The notes under the pieces: generated by a model | Databases searched by the model: none | The model's input: the letters and a program-made list of their open reading frames with translations, nothing else | What the model was told of the DNA's origin: nothing | Part shown: piece after piece, positions 31,497-42,420 of the stretch | Numbering within the stretch: the stretch's first letter is position 1 | Layout: each line of letters starts with the position of its first letter | Translations under genes and position numbers: made by a program | NCBI GenBank assembly: GCA_963969495.1 | Contig: OZ018324.1 | Span: forward strand, 155,852,172-155,916,171 | From: Ceratothoa steindachneri | Lineage: Eukaryota; Arthropoda; Malacostraca; Isopoda; Cymothoidae | DNA: 64,000 nucleotides | Direction: 5' to 3'

Positions 31497-32505
31497 TGTT
31501 GGTTATTCGCTCTAGTGATGGCAGCATGTTGGACAAGGGCAACTTAATCCATCAGAAAAGAGCATTAGCTAGCTAGCTTAATTGATAGAGAGCTGAAGTG
31601 ACCCGTTTCTCGGACGGGAGCCATCTGCCTCCCGTCTACCATGAACCTAGTGAAAGGAGTGGTTTATGCGAGGAAACTCGCGTCGTGCGTCCTTGTAGCG
31701 GTCAAGGTCAAACGTGTGATGAGAAAACAGGCAGGGGCCTCGAGACCCACCTCTACACTCTTCGTTACGTTCGACCGTGACAGGCTCCCCGAGTCAGTGT
31801 GTGCTTGTTGGTATCGCTACCGCGTGAAAGCATTCATGCCACTGTCGCGGAGGTGCTACTACTGTCACAGCTTCAGTCATACGAATCACTCGTGTAGACG
31901 TGCAAAGTCGGGCTTACCCGAAGCCTGTGTAAGTTGCTCCAAGGCCGCACACGATAAGTCCAAAGCGTGTGTGTCAATTGCGGAGAGCCGCACCCCGCTT
32001 CTTTGAAGCAATGTGGTGCGTATCTCCTTGAGAAGGAAATCCTGGCCGTTCAGGCCCAGGATCGTCTTTCATTTCGCGAGGCTAAGGACTTGGTCATGGC
32101 GTGCCCATCGCTGCCTGGGACGTCTTTTACCTTAATTTTTTAAGAAAACTTTCCTTCTGCTCCTGGCCCTTCCAGTCCTACGGGCACAGTCGTTTCCACG
32201 CCCCTTTGCTGGTTCTACTCACCTCAGGTGCTCCGCTGGTAGACCTGGTGGCAAAAAGGATTTACTTCCAGCCTCGGCTAAAACTAGGGCTTTCCCCCCC
32301 CCACACACACACTTTCCCCAGCGGGACCGTTTCACCGTAAGGCGAAACGGTCACGCGCCTCCACAGAGTCGTTAGACTCACGAGAGGCAACACCCTTGAC
32401 GGTGGTCGTAAGGCCGTTTTCAGCGGTTCCTAAAGCTGCCCCCCCGAAAGGAGGACAGCACCCAAGTAGCTTCGGCTCCTACGCCCACACCCAAGGCTGG
32501 ACTGG
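31497..32505 (+). mobile_element. LINE family alpha, copy J: ORF1 fragment
   Basis: ORF1 from the GSMLDKGNLIHQKRALAS block through TLFVTFDRDRLPESV and WYRYRVKAFMPLSRR to knuckles CYYCHSFSHTNHSC and CVSCSKAAHDKSKAC; the third knuckle is shifted out of frame near 31970. A roughly 100-bp internal stretch (VTRFSDGS to MNLVKG) is deleted. The copy ends in the Pro/Ser-rich tail of ORF1, so no ORF2 follows. Confidence 0.8.
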
Positions 32506-32689
32506 TGCCACTCCAGGATTGCATCCAGGTTGGAGATGGTCATGCCATTTCCACTTGGTATGACCGACCCCTCTACAGTATAAAAGATGTTAGGGTGTGA
32601 AGTAGGCTATGAATGAGATTGTGGCTGAGTGTTCTGAGGTGGTGGGTGGGTATGCAAGAATAATGGATGAAAATAGACTTCTAATGAGG

Positions 32690-32880
32690 ATATACGAGAA
32701 TTAGGTCCAAGGTGTCAGAAAGGTTGTAATAGCTTGTTAAAGGTGGGTTGGTTGTATGAGTGAGCGTTTGAAGGAAAAAGGCCTGACCTCAGATGAGGTG
32801 GATATTATGTATGATATGTGGTGTTCATGGAGGGGTGTACTTGCGAGTCTATAATCCATGGATGAACCCTGGCTGAATGA
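32690..32880 (+). pseudogene. RTE-like LINE, C-terminal tail
   Basis: From about 32730 the + strand reads SERLKEKGLTSDEVDIMYD followed by WCSWRGVLASL, the usual extreme C-terminus of RTE-type ORFs in arthropods and other invertebrates (…G-L-x-x-D-E-V-x-x-x-D-R-x-x-W-R-x...). Upstream frames are broken. Sense relative to PUS1. Confidence 0.5.
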
Positions 32881-33179
32881 GATACTACAGCATCACTATG
32901 AAGCGTCTTCAGCGTGACGAAATAAGGAGTGGCCTTGGGCATATAGGGCATGGGAAAGAGCAAGTAGTTTGATTGTCATTGATGCGCCCAGACCCCCTTT
33001 TGGGAAAATGGATTTGTTGATCGGTGATTTCGCCTTTAGTTACATTCTACGAACCTGGCTTTTGATTGTATTTTTTCTTCAACATCCTCTTAATCTAAAA
33101 ATATTTGCTATCCTCTCCCCCCCCCCTACCTGATTTTTTTCCCCCATTGATGTAAACAAAATCATTTTTTCCCATTCAG

Positions 33180-33317
33180 AAACCATTCATGGAAGATGAA
33201 CCCGAAGAGAAAGATTTGAACGAGGAGGCTACTTTGTCATCTCAGAGCGAAACGGAAATTGTCAATACCCAGCCCAGTTCTGTCGACTGTGAAAGAAGCT
33301 CTGATAATGATTTTTGA
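33180..33317 (+). CDS. PUS1: PUS1 coding exon 8 (terminal)
   Basis: Encodes residues 378-422 and the TGA stop (33315-33317). KPFMEDEPEEKDLNEEATLSS and a Ser/Thr/Asp-rich end form an acidic, probably disordered tail, like the poorly conserved C-termini of other PUS1 proteins. Acceptor CCCATTCAG ends at 33179, and phase 0 agrees with exon 7. The exon is supported by frame, phase and acidic composition rather than by conserved residues. Confidence 0.8.
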   Translation, partial: KPFMEDEPEEKDLNEEATLSSQSETEIVNTQPSSVDCERSSDNDF

Positions 33318-33398
33318 CAATTATTAAATGTAACTTAACGAATCTTTCTTCTTTTTTTTACCATTTTTTGGGGGTAGATTTGTGCTAATTAAACATGA
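33318..33398 (+). promoter_or_regulatory. probable PUS1 3' UTR and poly(A) signal
   Basis: ATTAAA hexamers occur at about 33324 and 33388. The second fits a cleavage site just before the LINE sequence that begins near 33400. Confidence 0.4.
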
Positions 33399-33610
33399 CT
33401 ACGAGAGGCACGGCCCAACTATCCTTTGCCCCTCTAAGGGGGTTGGCCCTATCGAGTCGCTTCCAGTTGGAAGGTAGATTTTGTGACGCCTGCCTGTTTT
33501 CTTGATAGTCCCCTGTGAAAGAAAAAGGGGTAGCCGCCGAGGTGAGTCGTCAATGGGCAACTTAAAAGAAATGTGTGAGGTGAAAACCACCTCACCAATA
33601 GCTGTAGGAA
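33399..33610 (-). pseudogene. alpha-related LINE ORF1 N-terminal fragment
   Basis: The reverse complement contains ATAGGGCCAACCCCCTTAG and a stretch parallel to the alpha ORF1 N-terminus at 36.65-36.78 kb (the PLFFxxGxxxK and lysine-rich part). It shares more with the fragment at 16.4 kb than with the main alpha copies. Confidence 0.5.
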
Positions 33611-33990
33611 CACAGGTTCGTGTGGAAGGTATAAAGGTGCAAAAGAGCATATAAAGTGAGTTCATAATAATATTAGGGGTGAGTGGTCGGGAAGACCCAC
33701 CTCATCCAAAAAATTATCCGGAGATGTCTCCTCCACGGGAACCGGCGAACGAATAGTGACGACCCTCAACCTCACCGCCTTATATAGCCGGAGGCTAGGC
33801 GCTGAGGGCTGGGATACAGCCGAAGGTTTCCGTCGGGACGGCCCGTCCGCCCGGCTCTTGCAGGATCGGATGTAAAGAATATTTTTGGATGAGAAACGCC
33901 ATTGTTGTGAGATGGATGCTAAGGTGGCGCCGGACAAACGGTGGAGAATTTGTATGGGGATTTTGCCCCTCTTCATATTTTGTATTGCTA
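33611..33990. other. unassigned, GC-richer segment
   Basis: A minus-strand frame of 124 codons (34036-33662) is Arg/Ser/Pro-rich and could be a LINE ORF1 leader. No domain recognised. Confidence 0.3.
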
Positions 33991-35790
33991 GGACGCAATA
34001 AGAACATAAGAAAAGAAGGAGACTGCAAAAGACCATTCATGGCCTACACTTGGCAGCTCCTGTTCCATTCAACACAAAAGATTTCTTACCAGAGAAAAGT
34101 CATCAACATTGTCACCCTTTACAGGAGTTCGTCAGATCTAATCTACAATATACATAAAATGCATCCAGAGGATTATGTCCATTCATGCAACCGCAAAATA
34201 TAATCTCCCCACTCCTTAGAAAAATATATACAAATGTACATAAAAAAAAAGTCAGTCCCATCTAGCAGCTTCATCCATATATTTATCTAATCTATTCTTA
34301 AAACTATCCAGAGAGGAGGCTTCTATCACATGTCTAGTGAGCCTATTCCATTCATCTACCACACGATTTGTAAACCAATTCCTCCCAATCTCCTTCCTAA
34401 ACCTATACTTATCAAGCTTAAACCCATTACTACGTGTCCTGTCATGTTCACTAAGTATAAGAACCTTACCCAGATCCCCTTTATTATATCCTTTTACCCA
34501 TTTGAAGACTTCAATCAATTCCCCTCTGACTCTTCTCCTTTCCAATGTATGTAGATTTAGTTTTCTGAGCCTTTTACCATAAGGTAAGTTCCTTAGCCCA
34601 CCAATCATCTTTGTCATCCTTCTCTGCCCAGACTCAAGCAAATCAATATCCTTCCTATAATATGGTGACCAAAATTGTACTGCATAGTCTAGATGAGGCC
34701 TAACTAGCGCCAGATACAGTTTTAGAATGACTTCAGCACTCTTATTGCTTACACTCCTCCTAATGAATCCCAATATCTTATTAGCTTTATTCTTAGCATT
34801 TAGGCATTGCTTTCTAGGACGAAGGTCTGAACTTACCAAAATACCCAAGTCCCTCTCACAATCAGTCCTCCCTAAAATTCTCCTATTTAATTTATAACTA
34901 TTCAGTGGATTATTTCTACCTATACTAAGTACACTACATTTGTCTATGTTAAACTTCATTTGCCATTTCTCGGCCCAATTGGACAGAATGGTCAATTCCT
35001 CCTGCATTACAACAGCATCAGAATCAGCCCTAATGGCCTTACCTAGCTTAGTATCATCAGCAAATTTACTCAGGTCACTACTTATACCTATGTCAAGATC
35101 ATTAATATAAATTAAGAATAGCAAGGGACCCAAAACAGATCCTTGCGGAACTCCACTGCTAACACACCCCCACTCAGATTTAACTCCATCTATACTAACT
35201 CTGCTGTCTGTCACTAAGCCATGACTGAATCCACCTAAATATACTGCCATCGATCCCGTGTGCTTTAACTTTGCTCAGAAGTCGTAAGTGTGGCACTCGA
35301 TCAAAAGCCTTACTAAAGTCCAAGTATAAAATATCATAGTTTTCATCATTATCTGCTGCTTCGTACACCTTACTATAAAAAGACAGCAAATTAGTGAGAC
35401 AGGATTTACCCTTACTAAAGCCATGCTGTGATTCTTTTATCAACTTATGCTTATCCAAGTGATCTCTAATATTCCTTGCTATAATAGATTCCATCATTTT
35501 TCCTACACTGATGTCGAACTTACTGGTCTGTAATTAGACATATTTGTTTTATCCCCTTTCTTAAATATAGGTATCACATTGGCTTTCTTCCATGCCACTG
35601 GCACAATGCCACTCTCCAATGATTTTCTAAAGATGCATGCTAGGGGCTCACTTAACACATCCTTACATTCTTTCAAAATTCTAGGAAAGAGCTCATCAGG
35701 ACCGGGTGCTTTACTACTTTTGATTTTATCAATTTCCTTTGTCACTATCTCCTTTGTGATCAAGATATCCTTTAATTTCTCTTCCCGAGG
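33991..35790 (-). mobile_element. LINE delta (CR1-like): RT to 3' end
   Basis: 5'-truncated copy on the minus strand: RT domain from 35790 down to 34252, then 3' UTR to about 33991. The 3' end carries TTCTTATGTTCTTA-type sequence, a form common at CR1-like tails. There is no poly(A) tract. Neighbouring + sequence at 35785-35808 is a perfect-looking hairpin at the truncation point. Confidence 0.8.
34252..35763 (-). pseudogene. LINE delta reverse transcriptase (two frameshifts)
   Basis: Three overlapping minus-strand frames cover the RT. 35763-35503: SKAPGPDELFPRIL, KKANVIPIFKKGDK, NYRPVS. 35497-35195: SQHGFSKGKSCLTNLL, LDFSKAFDRVPH. 35250-34252, 332 codons: SGVPQGSVLGPLLFLIYIND, KFADDTKLG (catalytic FADD), WQMKFNIDKCSVLSIG, VRPHLDYAVQFWSPY, and a C-terminal NRVVDEWNRL..SLDSFKNRLDKYM. 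This is the CR1/L2 RT architecture, acting in target-primed reverse transcription. Single-base losses near 35505 and 35205 break an otherwise clean frame, suggesting a young copy. Confidence 0.88.
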
Positions 35791-35808
35791 CCAGTCTGGC
35801 CTTCGGGA
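35785..35808. other. 24-bp hairpin-forming palindrome at a LINE junction
   Basis: CCCGAGGCCAG and CTGGCCTTCGGG are near-perfect complements around a single T. It lies exactly where delta homology ends. Confidence 0.6.
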
Positions 35809-36427
35809 AGAGGAGGGAGGGCGATTAGAATACTTGGTACAAAAAAGAATACCGGGAGAGTCCTAAAGGTGGATGTAGGGTATGTCCAGGCCAAATTAGA
35901 ATGGGAGAGGGCTATACCTGTGAATGAGGCATCACAGGCAATTTGTAAGTATGTAGACCCGTAAGGGGCGTGGCGATTTGCCATCCTGGCCGCCGTACTG
36001 ACGGGATCCAGTGCTCCGCCCGGCCCCACCTTAGCCTCTCTTCCTTCCGATAGCCTGCATTTCTCACCTACTTCCTCACTTCCCCTAAAACCTCTCCCAC
36101 AACCTTCTCTGGTCAGCACCTAATTTCACAGGGTAGATGCTGACCTTCTTCTGCCAACCGTCCCGGATCGGGGCTGAGGAGGTAGGGGACAATGTTTCCT
36201 AACCCTTGAGCTCCGGTCTGGGGTGGTTGGTTTTTAACAACCTGCTTCATTCCCACCCATACCTTTCTCACTTCACAATCTATTAATTTTTTACGCCGTG
36301 TCCAAGGTGGAGCTGCCAGGCCAACAGGCGGGAGGGGTGGTCCGAAATGGCGGCAACTCGCAGAGCGGGCTACTGCGAGGGGTGATGAGCAATTGCTTCC
36401 CGTGGAACAAATAGGGTAACCATTTCC

Positions 36428-38700
36428 ATGAATAAAAATATAAAAAATACACAATCTCTTCCCATTTTCCCTTGTTCATCAACGGAGCCGCCCTCAGGCA
36501 GCTCCACAGAACAAATGAAGGTCCCCCCACCCCCTGTGCTTGCAAAGAGGACCCTCCATATTTCTCTAACCGGACAGGAGGCTTACTCCTCTACTTCGCC
36601 TACGGGTGTAGGGGACTCCCCCTTCTCAGGAGGTGCTTTCGGGCACCTCCCTTTTTTCCAGCGGCAGTCCCCCCTTTTCTTTCCAAGGGAACTGCCAAGA
36701 AAGCCAGCAGACAGGCCATGGCCGACCGCTTCCCAGTGAAGCGGCTCGGAAGAGCAAACCTCCTTAGGGGGAAGAGGGAAGCCAGGCCCCTTCGGTCGCT
36801 TCCCTCAAAAGACCTGCTGGCAAGAATATTGAACCTTACGGGGTCAAGGCCTGTGCTTTCCCAACACATGACTAGGATCTGCACTGTACTGGCAGGAAAA
36901 GGCCAACTGGAGGCCCCTCCTGAGATAGACATGGTCCTTGAGGTAACCCAGCCTCAGACAGTGGGGCCTTCCATAGGGGAGAATCCGGGCTCGGCGCCAA
37001 GCACCAAACCCGAATCCGACCCTATGGAAAGTCCTCCTCAAACGGTCCGGGTTGTAGGCAGTACAAGGAGGGGAGGGATCTCCTCCGTAGACTGGTGCGC
37101 CTACGACTGCCAGGACCTGGCTGAGGCCGGTCCATCTGGCCTAGGGGTTTCTGCCGGCGGAGGGGAGAAGTGGGTTCATTCCCCGCCCTCATCTCCTAAA
37201 AATAAAAAATAAGAAAAAGACTCGGGGAGGAAGGGGGGGGTTCCTCTCCATCTGCGGGCTCCGGGGACGGATGGGTCTGCTGCCAATTTGGTAAGCGACC
37301 AAGCAAAGATCAGGACATCCGGCCCCTCTAAAGCCGTGAGTGCGGAGCCCCTGACTATGAGTAAGACCAAAAGTGCACAGGGCGGAGCCTCGATTACATC
37401 GTGGCCTCGCATTCAGAGGCTACCTGGCGTTTTCGAGCCCGCTGGCTTCAAACGCTTCCTCGTTATTGGCTCCACTGATGGCAGCATGTTGGCCAAGGGC
37501 AACATTATCCATCAGAGGAGAGCAATAGCTAGTGTAATTGGTAGAGAGCCGAAGGTGACCCGTTTCTCAGACGGGAGCCTTCTGGCGAATGCGGGGTATC
37601 GCTCCGATGCGGCCAAGATAAGTGCTCTTCGGACACTTAATGGCACCACGGTGAGTGTGACGCCGCACTCTACCATGAACTTTGTGAAATGAGTAGTTTA
37701 TGCGAGGGAATTCGTTTACTACTCAATAGAGGACATCACCTTAGAGCTAACCGACCATGGGGGCAGTCAAGGTCGAACGTGTGATGAGATAACAGGGAGG
37801 GGACGCGAGACCCACCCCTACATTCTTCGTCACGTTCGACTGTGACAAGCTCCCTGAGTCGATGCGTGCAGGTTGGTACCGCTACCGCGTGAAGGCATTC
37901 GTGCCACTCCCGCGGCAGTTCTATTACTGTCACCGCTTGGGCCATGCGAATCGTTCTTGTATACTTGCAAAGTCGGGGTCACCCGAAGTCTGTGTAAATT
38001 GCTCCAAGGTCGCACACGATAAGTCCAAATCGTGTGTGGCCAACTTTGTAAATTGCGGAGAGCCGCACCCCGCTTCTTCGAAGCAATGTGGTGCATATCT
38101 CCTTGAGAAAGAAATAGTGGCCGTTCAGGCCAAGGATCGACTCTCATTCCGCGAGGCTTTAGACTTGGTCCTGACGCGACTGGCTCTGCCTGGGACGTCC
38201 TATGCTCCAATGGTTAGAAAGACACCCTCTGCTCCTGGCCCATCCAGACAACGAGCAAGGTTATTTCCGCACCCATTCGGAGCCCTTCTGCGGGTTCTAC
38301 TCAAACAGGGCGCCCCCCTCTGGTAAAGCGGGCAGCACAAAGGGTTCACACCCAGCCCCGGTTAAATCCAGGGCTCCCACCTCATTTTTCCCAGCGTGAC
38401 TGTTTCCCGTAAGGCGAAACGTCAACGCGCCTCCACCGAGCCGTTAGACTAACAGGAGGCAACACCCCGGAATGTGTTCGCCAGGCCATCTTCCAGGGTT
38501 CCTAAAGCTGTCCCCCGAAAGGAGGACAGCACTTAAGTAGCTTCGGCTCCTTCACCCACGCCTAGTGGTGGGATAAGTGGCTCGGAGACGGTGGTTCCTC
38601 GAAAAGAGGGCCCCCCCGCCTTTGAAGCCTCAACTCCTGCCGAGGGTTTCGAGGCGGAGGGAGGAAAAGACTCGCATGACGAGCCCCCCCCCCCAATAAG
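36428..38700 (+). pseudogene. LINE alpha copy K ORF1 (gag-like)
   Basis: Probable start at ATG 36428 (MNKNIKNTQSLPIF), Ser/Pro-rich N-terminal region, then 36472-37212 in a second frame (VLEVTQPQTVGPS). 37288-37692 holds SITSWPRIQRLPGVFEPAGFKRFL, VIGREPKVTRFSDGS and LRTLNGTTVSVTPHSTMNFVK. 37862-38326 holds WYRYRVKAFVPLPR, knuckle 1 (FYYCHRLGHANRSC, first Cys lost), knuckle 2 (CVNCSKVAHDKSKSC) and CGEPHPASSKQC. At least three frameshifts, and a TGA (37690-37692) replaces the Gly codon in NFVKG. Function as RNA-binding ORF1 is inferred from the family. Confidence 0.78.
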
Positions 38701-38839
38701 TCCTCGAAAGCGACAATGCCTTTAGTGCTTTGTCCGGCCAACACCGCCTTGGGTTATGCCACCGGGAAGCGTACGGCCATTCTCATGAGGGTCTTCTGTT
38801 GAAAGAGAGCTCCCGCGTCTCCTCCAAGCTAGGCCTGGT

Positions 38840-40931
38840 AAGCATATTCCTTCAAAGGAATTGCCGGGCACTCCAGGCCAACTGGGAGGAGGTACGGAGG
38901 CTCGTCTCGTCCCGTTAGCTATTTTTCTACAGGAGACCATGCTAAGCGCGTGCCCCCTGCCCGCCCTCCCTGGGTATAAGGGTCTTGCCACCCCACCACC
39001 ACGAGATGGCCGAGCTGGGGGATGCGCGGTTTACACCCTGCATGATGTCTCCGTTCTTCCTTTCACCTTAGATACCTCCTTCCAGGCAGTCGCTGTGCAG
39101 CTGCACCTGGATAGGAGGTATACTATCATTTTGGAGTACATTCCACCTTCAGCTGACTTCGACGCGGGGAACTTCCGCCGCGTCATGGCACGGTTGCCGA
39201 GGCCCTTTCTCTTCCTCGGAGATCTGAACGGCAGGCATCCTCGCTAGGGAGTTTACTCAATAAATTCCAGGGGACAATTCCTTGCCGATCTGATCGAAAA
39301 GCTTTTAATGGGTGTCCTAAATGTGGATGAATTTACGCATCACTGCCTGAGAACCGCTTCATTTTCTTGACTTGATCTATCTTTGTGCACTTTGGATGCA
39401 CAGCCTGATTTTGATTGGGCATCAGTCGATGACCTCCATGGTAGTGATCACTTTCCCATTCAAATATCATTTTCAGGACAACTGCCACCTGAGAGCCCAG
39501 TTCGGTGGTGCGTGGTGCGGGCGGTGTGGCCTGCATTTCAGGAAATGACTGAATTATCTATCTCAGTCGAGGAGTTTAGGTCGGTAGATGAGGCAGTTAA
39601 GTTCTCCGGTAACCACATCGCCGCGGGCCTGACTACTATTCCCAAAATGTCTGGCCGTTTTGCACGCCGACTACTCCCGTGGTGATCGGCCAAGTGTGAG
39701 ACAGCCCTCAAACAGAAGCGTTATGCCTACATGCGCTATAAGCGCCGTACGAACGATTTCACTGTCAGGTTCCGGTATAGTTTGAAGCACGCCTGCCGCT
39801 CTTCTTGGCGAGCATACGTGTCTTCACTTAACGGGAAAGACCCCTCACGCAGAAATGTGGAAGCGAGTCAAAAGGATTCGGGGCAAGTTCTCGCACGACC
39901 CCCTCCCCTTCTCCAGGAGAATGGGACCGCAATCTCGGACCCAGCGTCCGTGGCGGAATTCTTAGCGTCCGCTTTTTCCGCATTATCTAGCCGGGATGAT
40001 GCTCCGCCAGCTGGACTTTACCTCCAGAGGCCGAGAACCCTTTAACGACACGTTTACTTTGAGTGTGTTGCGCTCCGCTCTTTCTTCGTGCGCGGACACC
40101 GTCCATGGTCCGGACGATGTGCGTACACCATGCTTCGAGACCTGGGTGAGTGAGGCATGGCCTTTCTGTTAGATTTGTTCAACAGGATCTGGGTGGAGGG
40201 TCTCCTTACAGATTCCTGTCGAATCGTTACTGTACGCGCCTTTCGCAAGCCGAGGAGAGATCACTCTACTCTGGCTGGTTTCTGCCCAATCTCTCTAATC
40301 TCTTGCGTGTGCAAGTTGATGGAGAAATTGGTAAATGTTAGATTAGCCTTTTTCCTGGACAGCCGAGGCCATCTGTCTTCTGCACAGTGCGGCTTCCGCA
40401 AGTTCCACTCCACGTCGGATGGTCTGCTCCGTCTGGAAAATGCCGTCTGCGAGGCCTTCCTTCGTAGACAGCACTACACCACGGTGTTTTTCAATCAGGA
40501 CAAGGCCTATGATACCGCATGGTGATACAGTATCATGGAGACTCCTTACACAATGGGGGCAAGGGGACGGCTCCCAATCTTTATATCTGAATTTTTGCGA
40601 GTTCGTCGATTCCGCGTATGGGTGGGGGGGACCCCTCTCCGGCCCAATGGAGCAGGAAGAGGGTGTCCCGCAGGGAAGTGTCCTCAGTTTCACACTCTTT
40701 GCCCTGAGCATCAACGGCATCACCTCGGTGCTGAGGGTAGAAGTTCCCGCTACGCTCTATGCGGACGACCTTTCGATCTCTTCTGGCGCAGCCCAGATGC
40801 CAACTCTGGAGCATCGACTCCAACAGGGATTGAACCGCGTCTCTCGCTATACCGAAGCACACAGTTTTCGGTTTTCCTTGGCCAAGACTAAGGTGTTGCA
40901 CTTTTACGGATATCCAGATCCAGAGTTACAA
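38840..40931 (+). pseudogene. LINE alpha copy K ORF2, endonuclease and RT
   Basis: 38842-39250: IFLQRNCRALQANWEEVRRL, SFQAVAVQLHLDRRYT, IPPSADFDAGNF, PFLFLGDLNGRHP (endonuclease). 39383-39685: DWASVDDLHGSDHFPI with the S-D-H block. 40157-40525: ISLISCVCKLMEKLVNVRLAFFLD, SAQCGFRKFHSTSDGLLRLE, TTVFFNQDKAYDTAW. 40419-40949: GVPQGSVLSFTLFALSING, ATLYADDLSISSG with intact YADD. RT blocks missing in copy E are present here. Frameshifts occur near 39250, 39690, 40050 and 40520, and the frame is cut at 40931. Confidence 0.82.
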
Positions 40932-41069
40932 GGAAAGAAAGTACCCTAGGAGACCTTACGGTCCATTCAAAGAGGGTACCTTTGGACTAGCAATTGAGTA
41001 AGCACATGGCTGCTCATTGTTTTGAGTCCCTAAACGGCCACTTTTAAAGACTTTGTCTAGCCTTGACTA

Positions 41070-42420
41070 GAACTGGTCAACAGATTCACTGTTGACAACT
41101 TCCACTGGAAGTGCGTTCCACTTACTGCAAATACTGTAGGTGAAAATATTTCCACACAGATTGCGGTTGTAACGCTTCAGTTCAAGTTTGAAGCCGTGAT
41201 TGCGCGTTTTGTTCTCACTCAGTGTGAAAATATCCTGGTAGTCAACATTGTCGAACCCTTGAAGTATTTTGAAAACTTCGATGAGCTGACCACGCAGTCT
41301 ACGGGTTTCCAGCGAGAACAGATCTAATTTCTTTAGTCTATCCTCATAACTTTCATGTCGGATAGAGGGAATCAGTTTGGTTGCCCTAGCTTGTACGCGT
41401 TTTAACCTTGCGATGTCCTTTCGAAACGAAGGACTCCAAAATTGTACGGCATACTACAGGTGCGGCCGAACCAGGAAGTTGTACAGACAAAGTACTATCT
41501 CCCTGTTACGGTGTTCAAACTGGCGCTTTATGTAGCCTAACATCCTTTGGGCTTTCTTCTCTACCTTGATGCACTGTTTCGAGAACTTGAGGACGCTAGT
41601 GATAGTTACACTCAAGTCCTTCTCAGTGTCACTCGATTCAAGGGCAGTTCCCTTAAGGAAGTACTAAGATTTGGGGTTTCGGCGGCCGATATGCATTACT
41701 TTGCATTTGTTCACGTTGAAAGGCATTTGCCACGTGTCCGACCACTCCTAAATCCTTTGAAGGTCCTCTTGGAGGCTGGCAGTGTTCCCCTCCTTTGCCA
41801 CATTGATACCAAGTTGGTGTCGTCGGCAAATTTGGAGATTTTGGCAACCATGTCTCCGTCCATGTCGTTGACATAGATAATAAACAGTAGTGGTCCCAGG
41901 ACGGAACCTTGAGTGACGCCGCTAGATACGGGCGCCCATTCAGAGGCCCGACAATTCACCACTACGCGTTGCCGTCTGTCCCTTAGCCAGCTCTCTATCC
42001 AACCTCATAACTTGCCGCCTATGCCCTGCGCACGCACTTTCTGGAGAAGGTGGCGGTGTGGTACCTTGTCAAAGGCCTTTTGGAAGTCACGGTACACAAC
42101 ATCCACCACCTTGTCTCGATCATGCTCACTGAACACGAAGTGGAAGAATTCCACAAGGTTTGTCAGGCATGACCGTTGCCTTCGGAAGCCGTGCTGGGAA
42201 CTCCTCAGTAGCAGGTTTGACTCTAAATAAGACGTTATCTTGTCCACTATCATGCTTTCCATGAGTTTACTGACTATCGAAGTCAGACTGATGGTCGGTA
42301 GTTTGACGGATGGCTGTGGTCTCCTTTCTTGAAGATCGGAGTCACCTCCGTCTCACGCCAGTCTCTAGGAACGCATCCGGTCCGGATTGACATGTTAAAG
42401 ATAGCGCACAGATGTCATGA
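41070..42420 (-). pseudogene. LINE gamma ORF2: reverse transcriptase
   Basis: The minus strand gives ESMIVDKITSYLESNLLL, SQHGFRRQRSCLTNLVEF and DFQKAFDKVPHRHLL (42262-42005). After an in-frame stop comes SGVTQGSVLGPLLFIIYVND and KFADDTNLV (41962-41711; FADD active site intact). Shifted frames then give a thumb and C-terminus of the RL...LETRRLRGQLIEVFKIL, R..N.FTYSICSKWNALP type down to about 41070. A CR1/L2-type RT without RNase H. A frameshift near 42300 separates it from the upstream linker. Confidence 0.85.

Larger units (their letters stand above)
29081..33179 (+). other. PUS1 intron 7 (4.1 kb, GT-AG)
   Basis: Begins GTACTT and ends CCCATTCAG. Contents: a 36-bp tandem repeat, an antisense RTE-like RT end, a DDE transposon with terminal inverted repeats, degenerate short repeats, alpha copy J, and an RTE-like C-terminus in sense. 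Confidence 0.9.
9304..33317 (+). other. PUS1: gene span: tRNA pseudouridine synthase 1, eight coding exons, seven introns
   Basis: Eight coding exons join in phase at every boundary to about 422 codons from ATG 9304 (466 from ATG 9172); vertebrate PUS1 proteins are about 400-430 residues. The product should isomerise uridine to pseudouridine in tRNAs (positions such as 27/28) and some other RNAs, in nucleus and/or mitochondria. Introns are about 3.4, 1.4, 0.08, 12.4, 0.88, 0.46 and 4.1 kb; all are GT-AG except intron 6 (GC-AG). Introns 1, 4 and 7 are packed with transposons, mostly LINE alpha in sense orientation. No stop interrupts the joined frame. Confidence 0.93.
35950..40931 (+). mobile_element. 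LINE family alpha, copy K: 5' monomer to RT palm (left part of a split element)
   Basis: The most complete alpha copy. 35950-36180 is one 5' monomer; 36180-36425 the rest of the 5' UTR; 36428-38700 ORF1; 38840-40931 ORF2 up to just after the RT active site. It stops at 40931, where an antisense CR1-type LINE begins; alpha resumes at about 45862 (copy L). Together they describe an element of roughly 6.7 kb. Confidence 0.88.
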
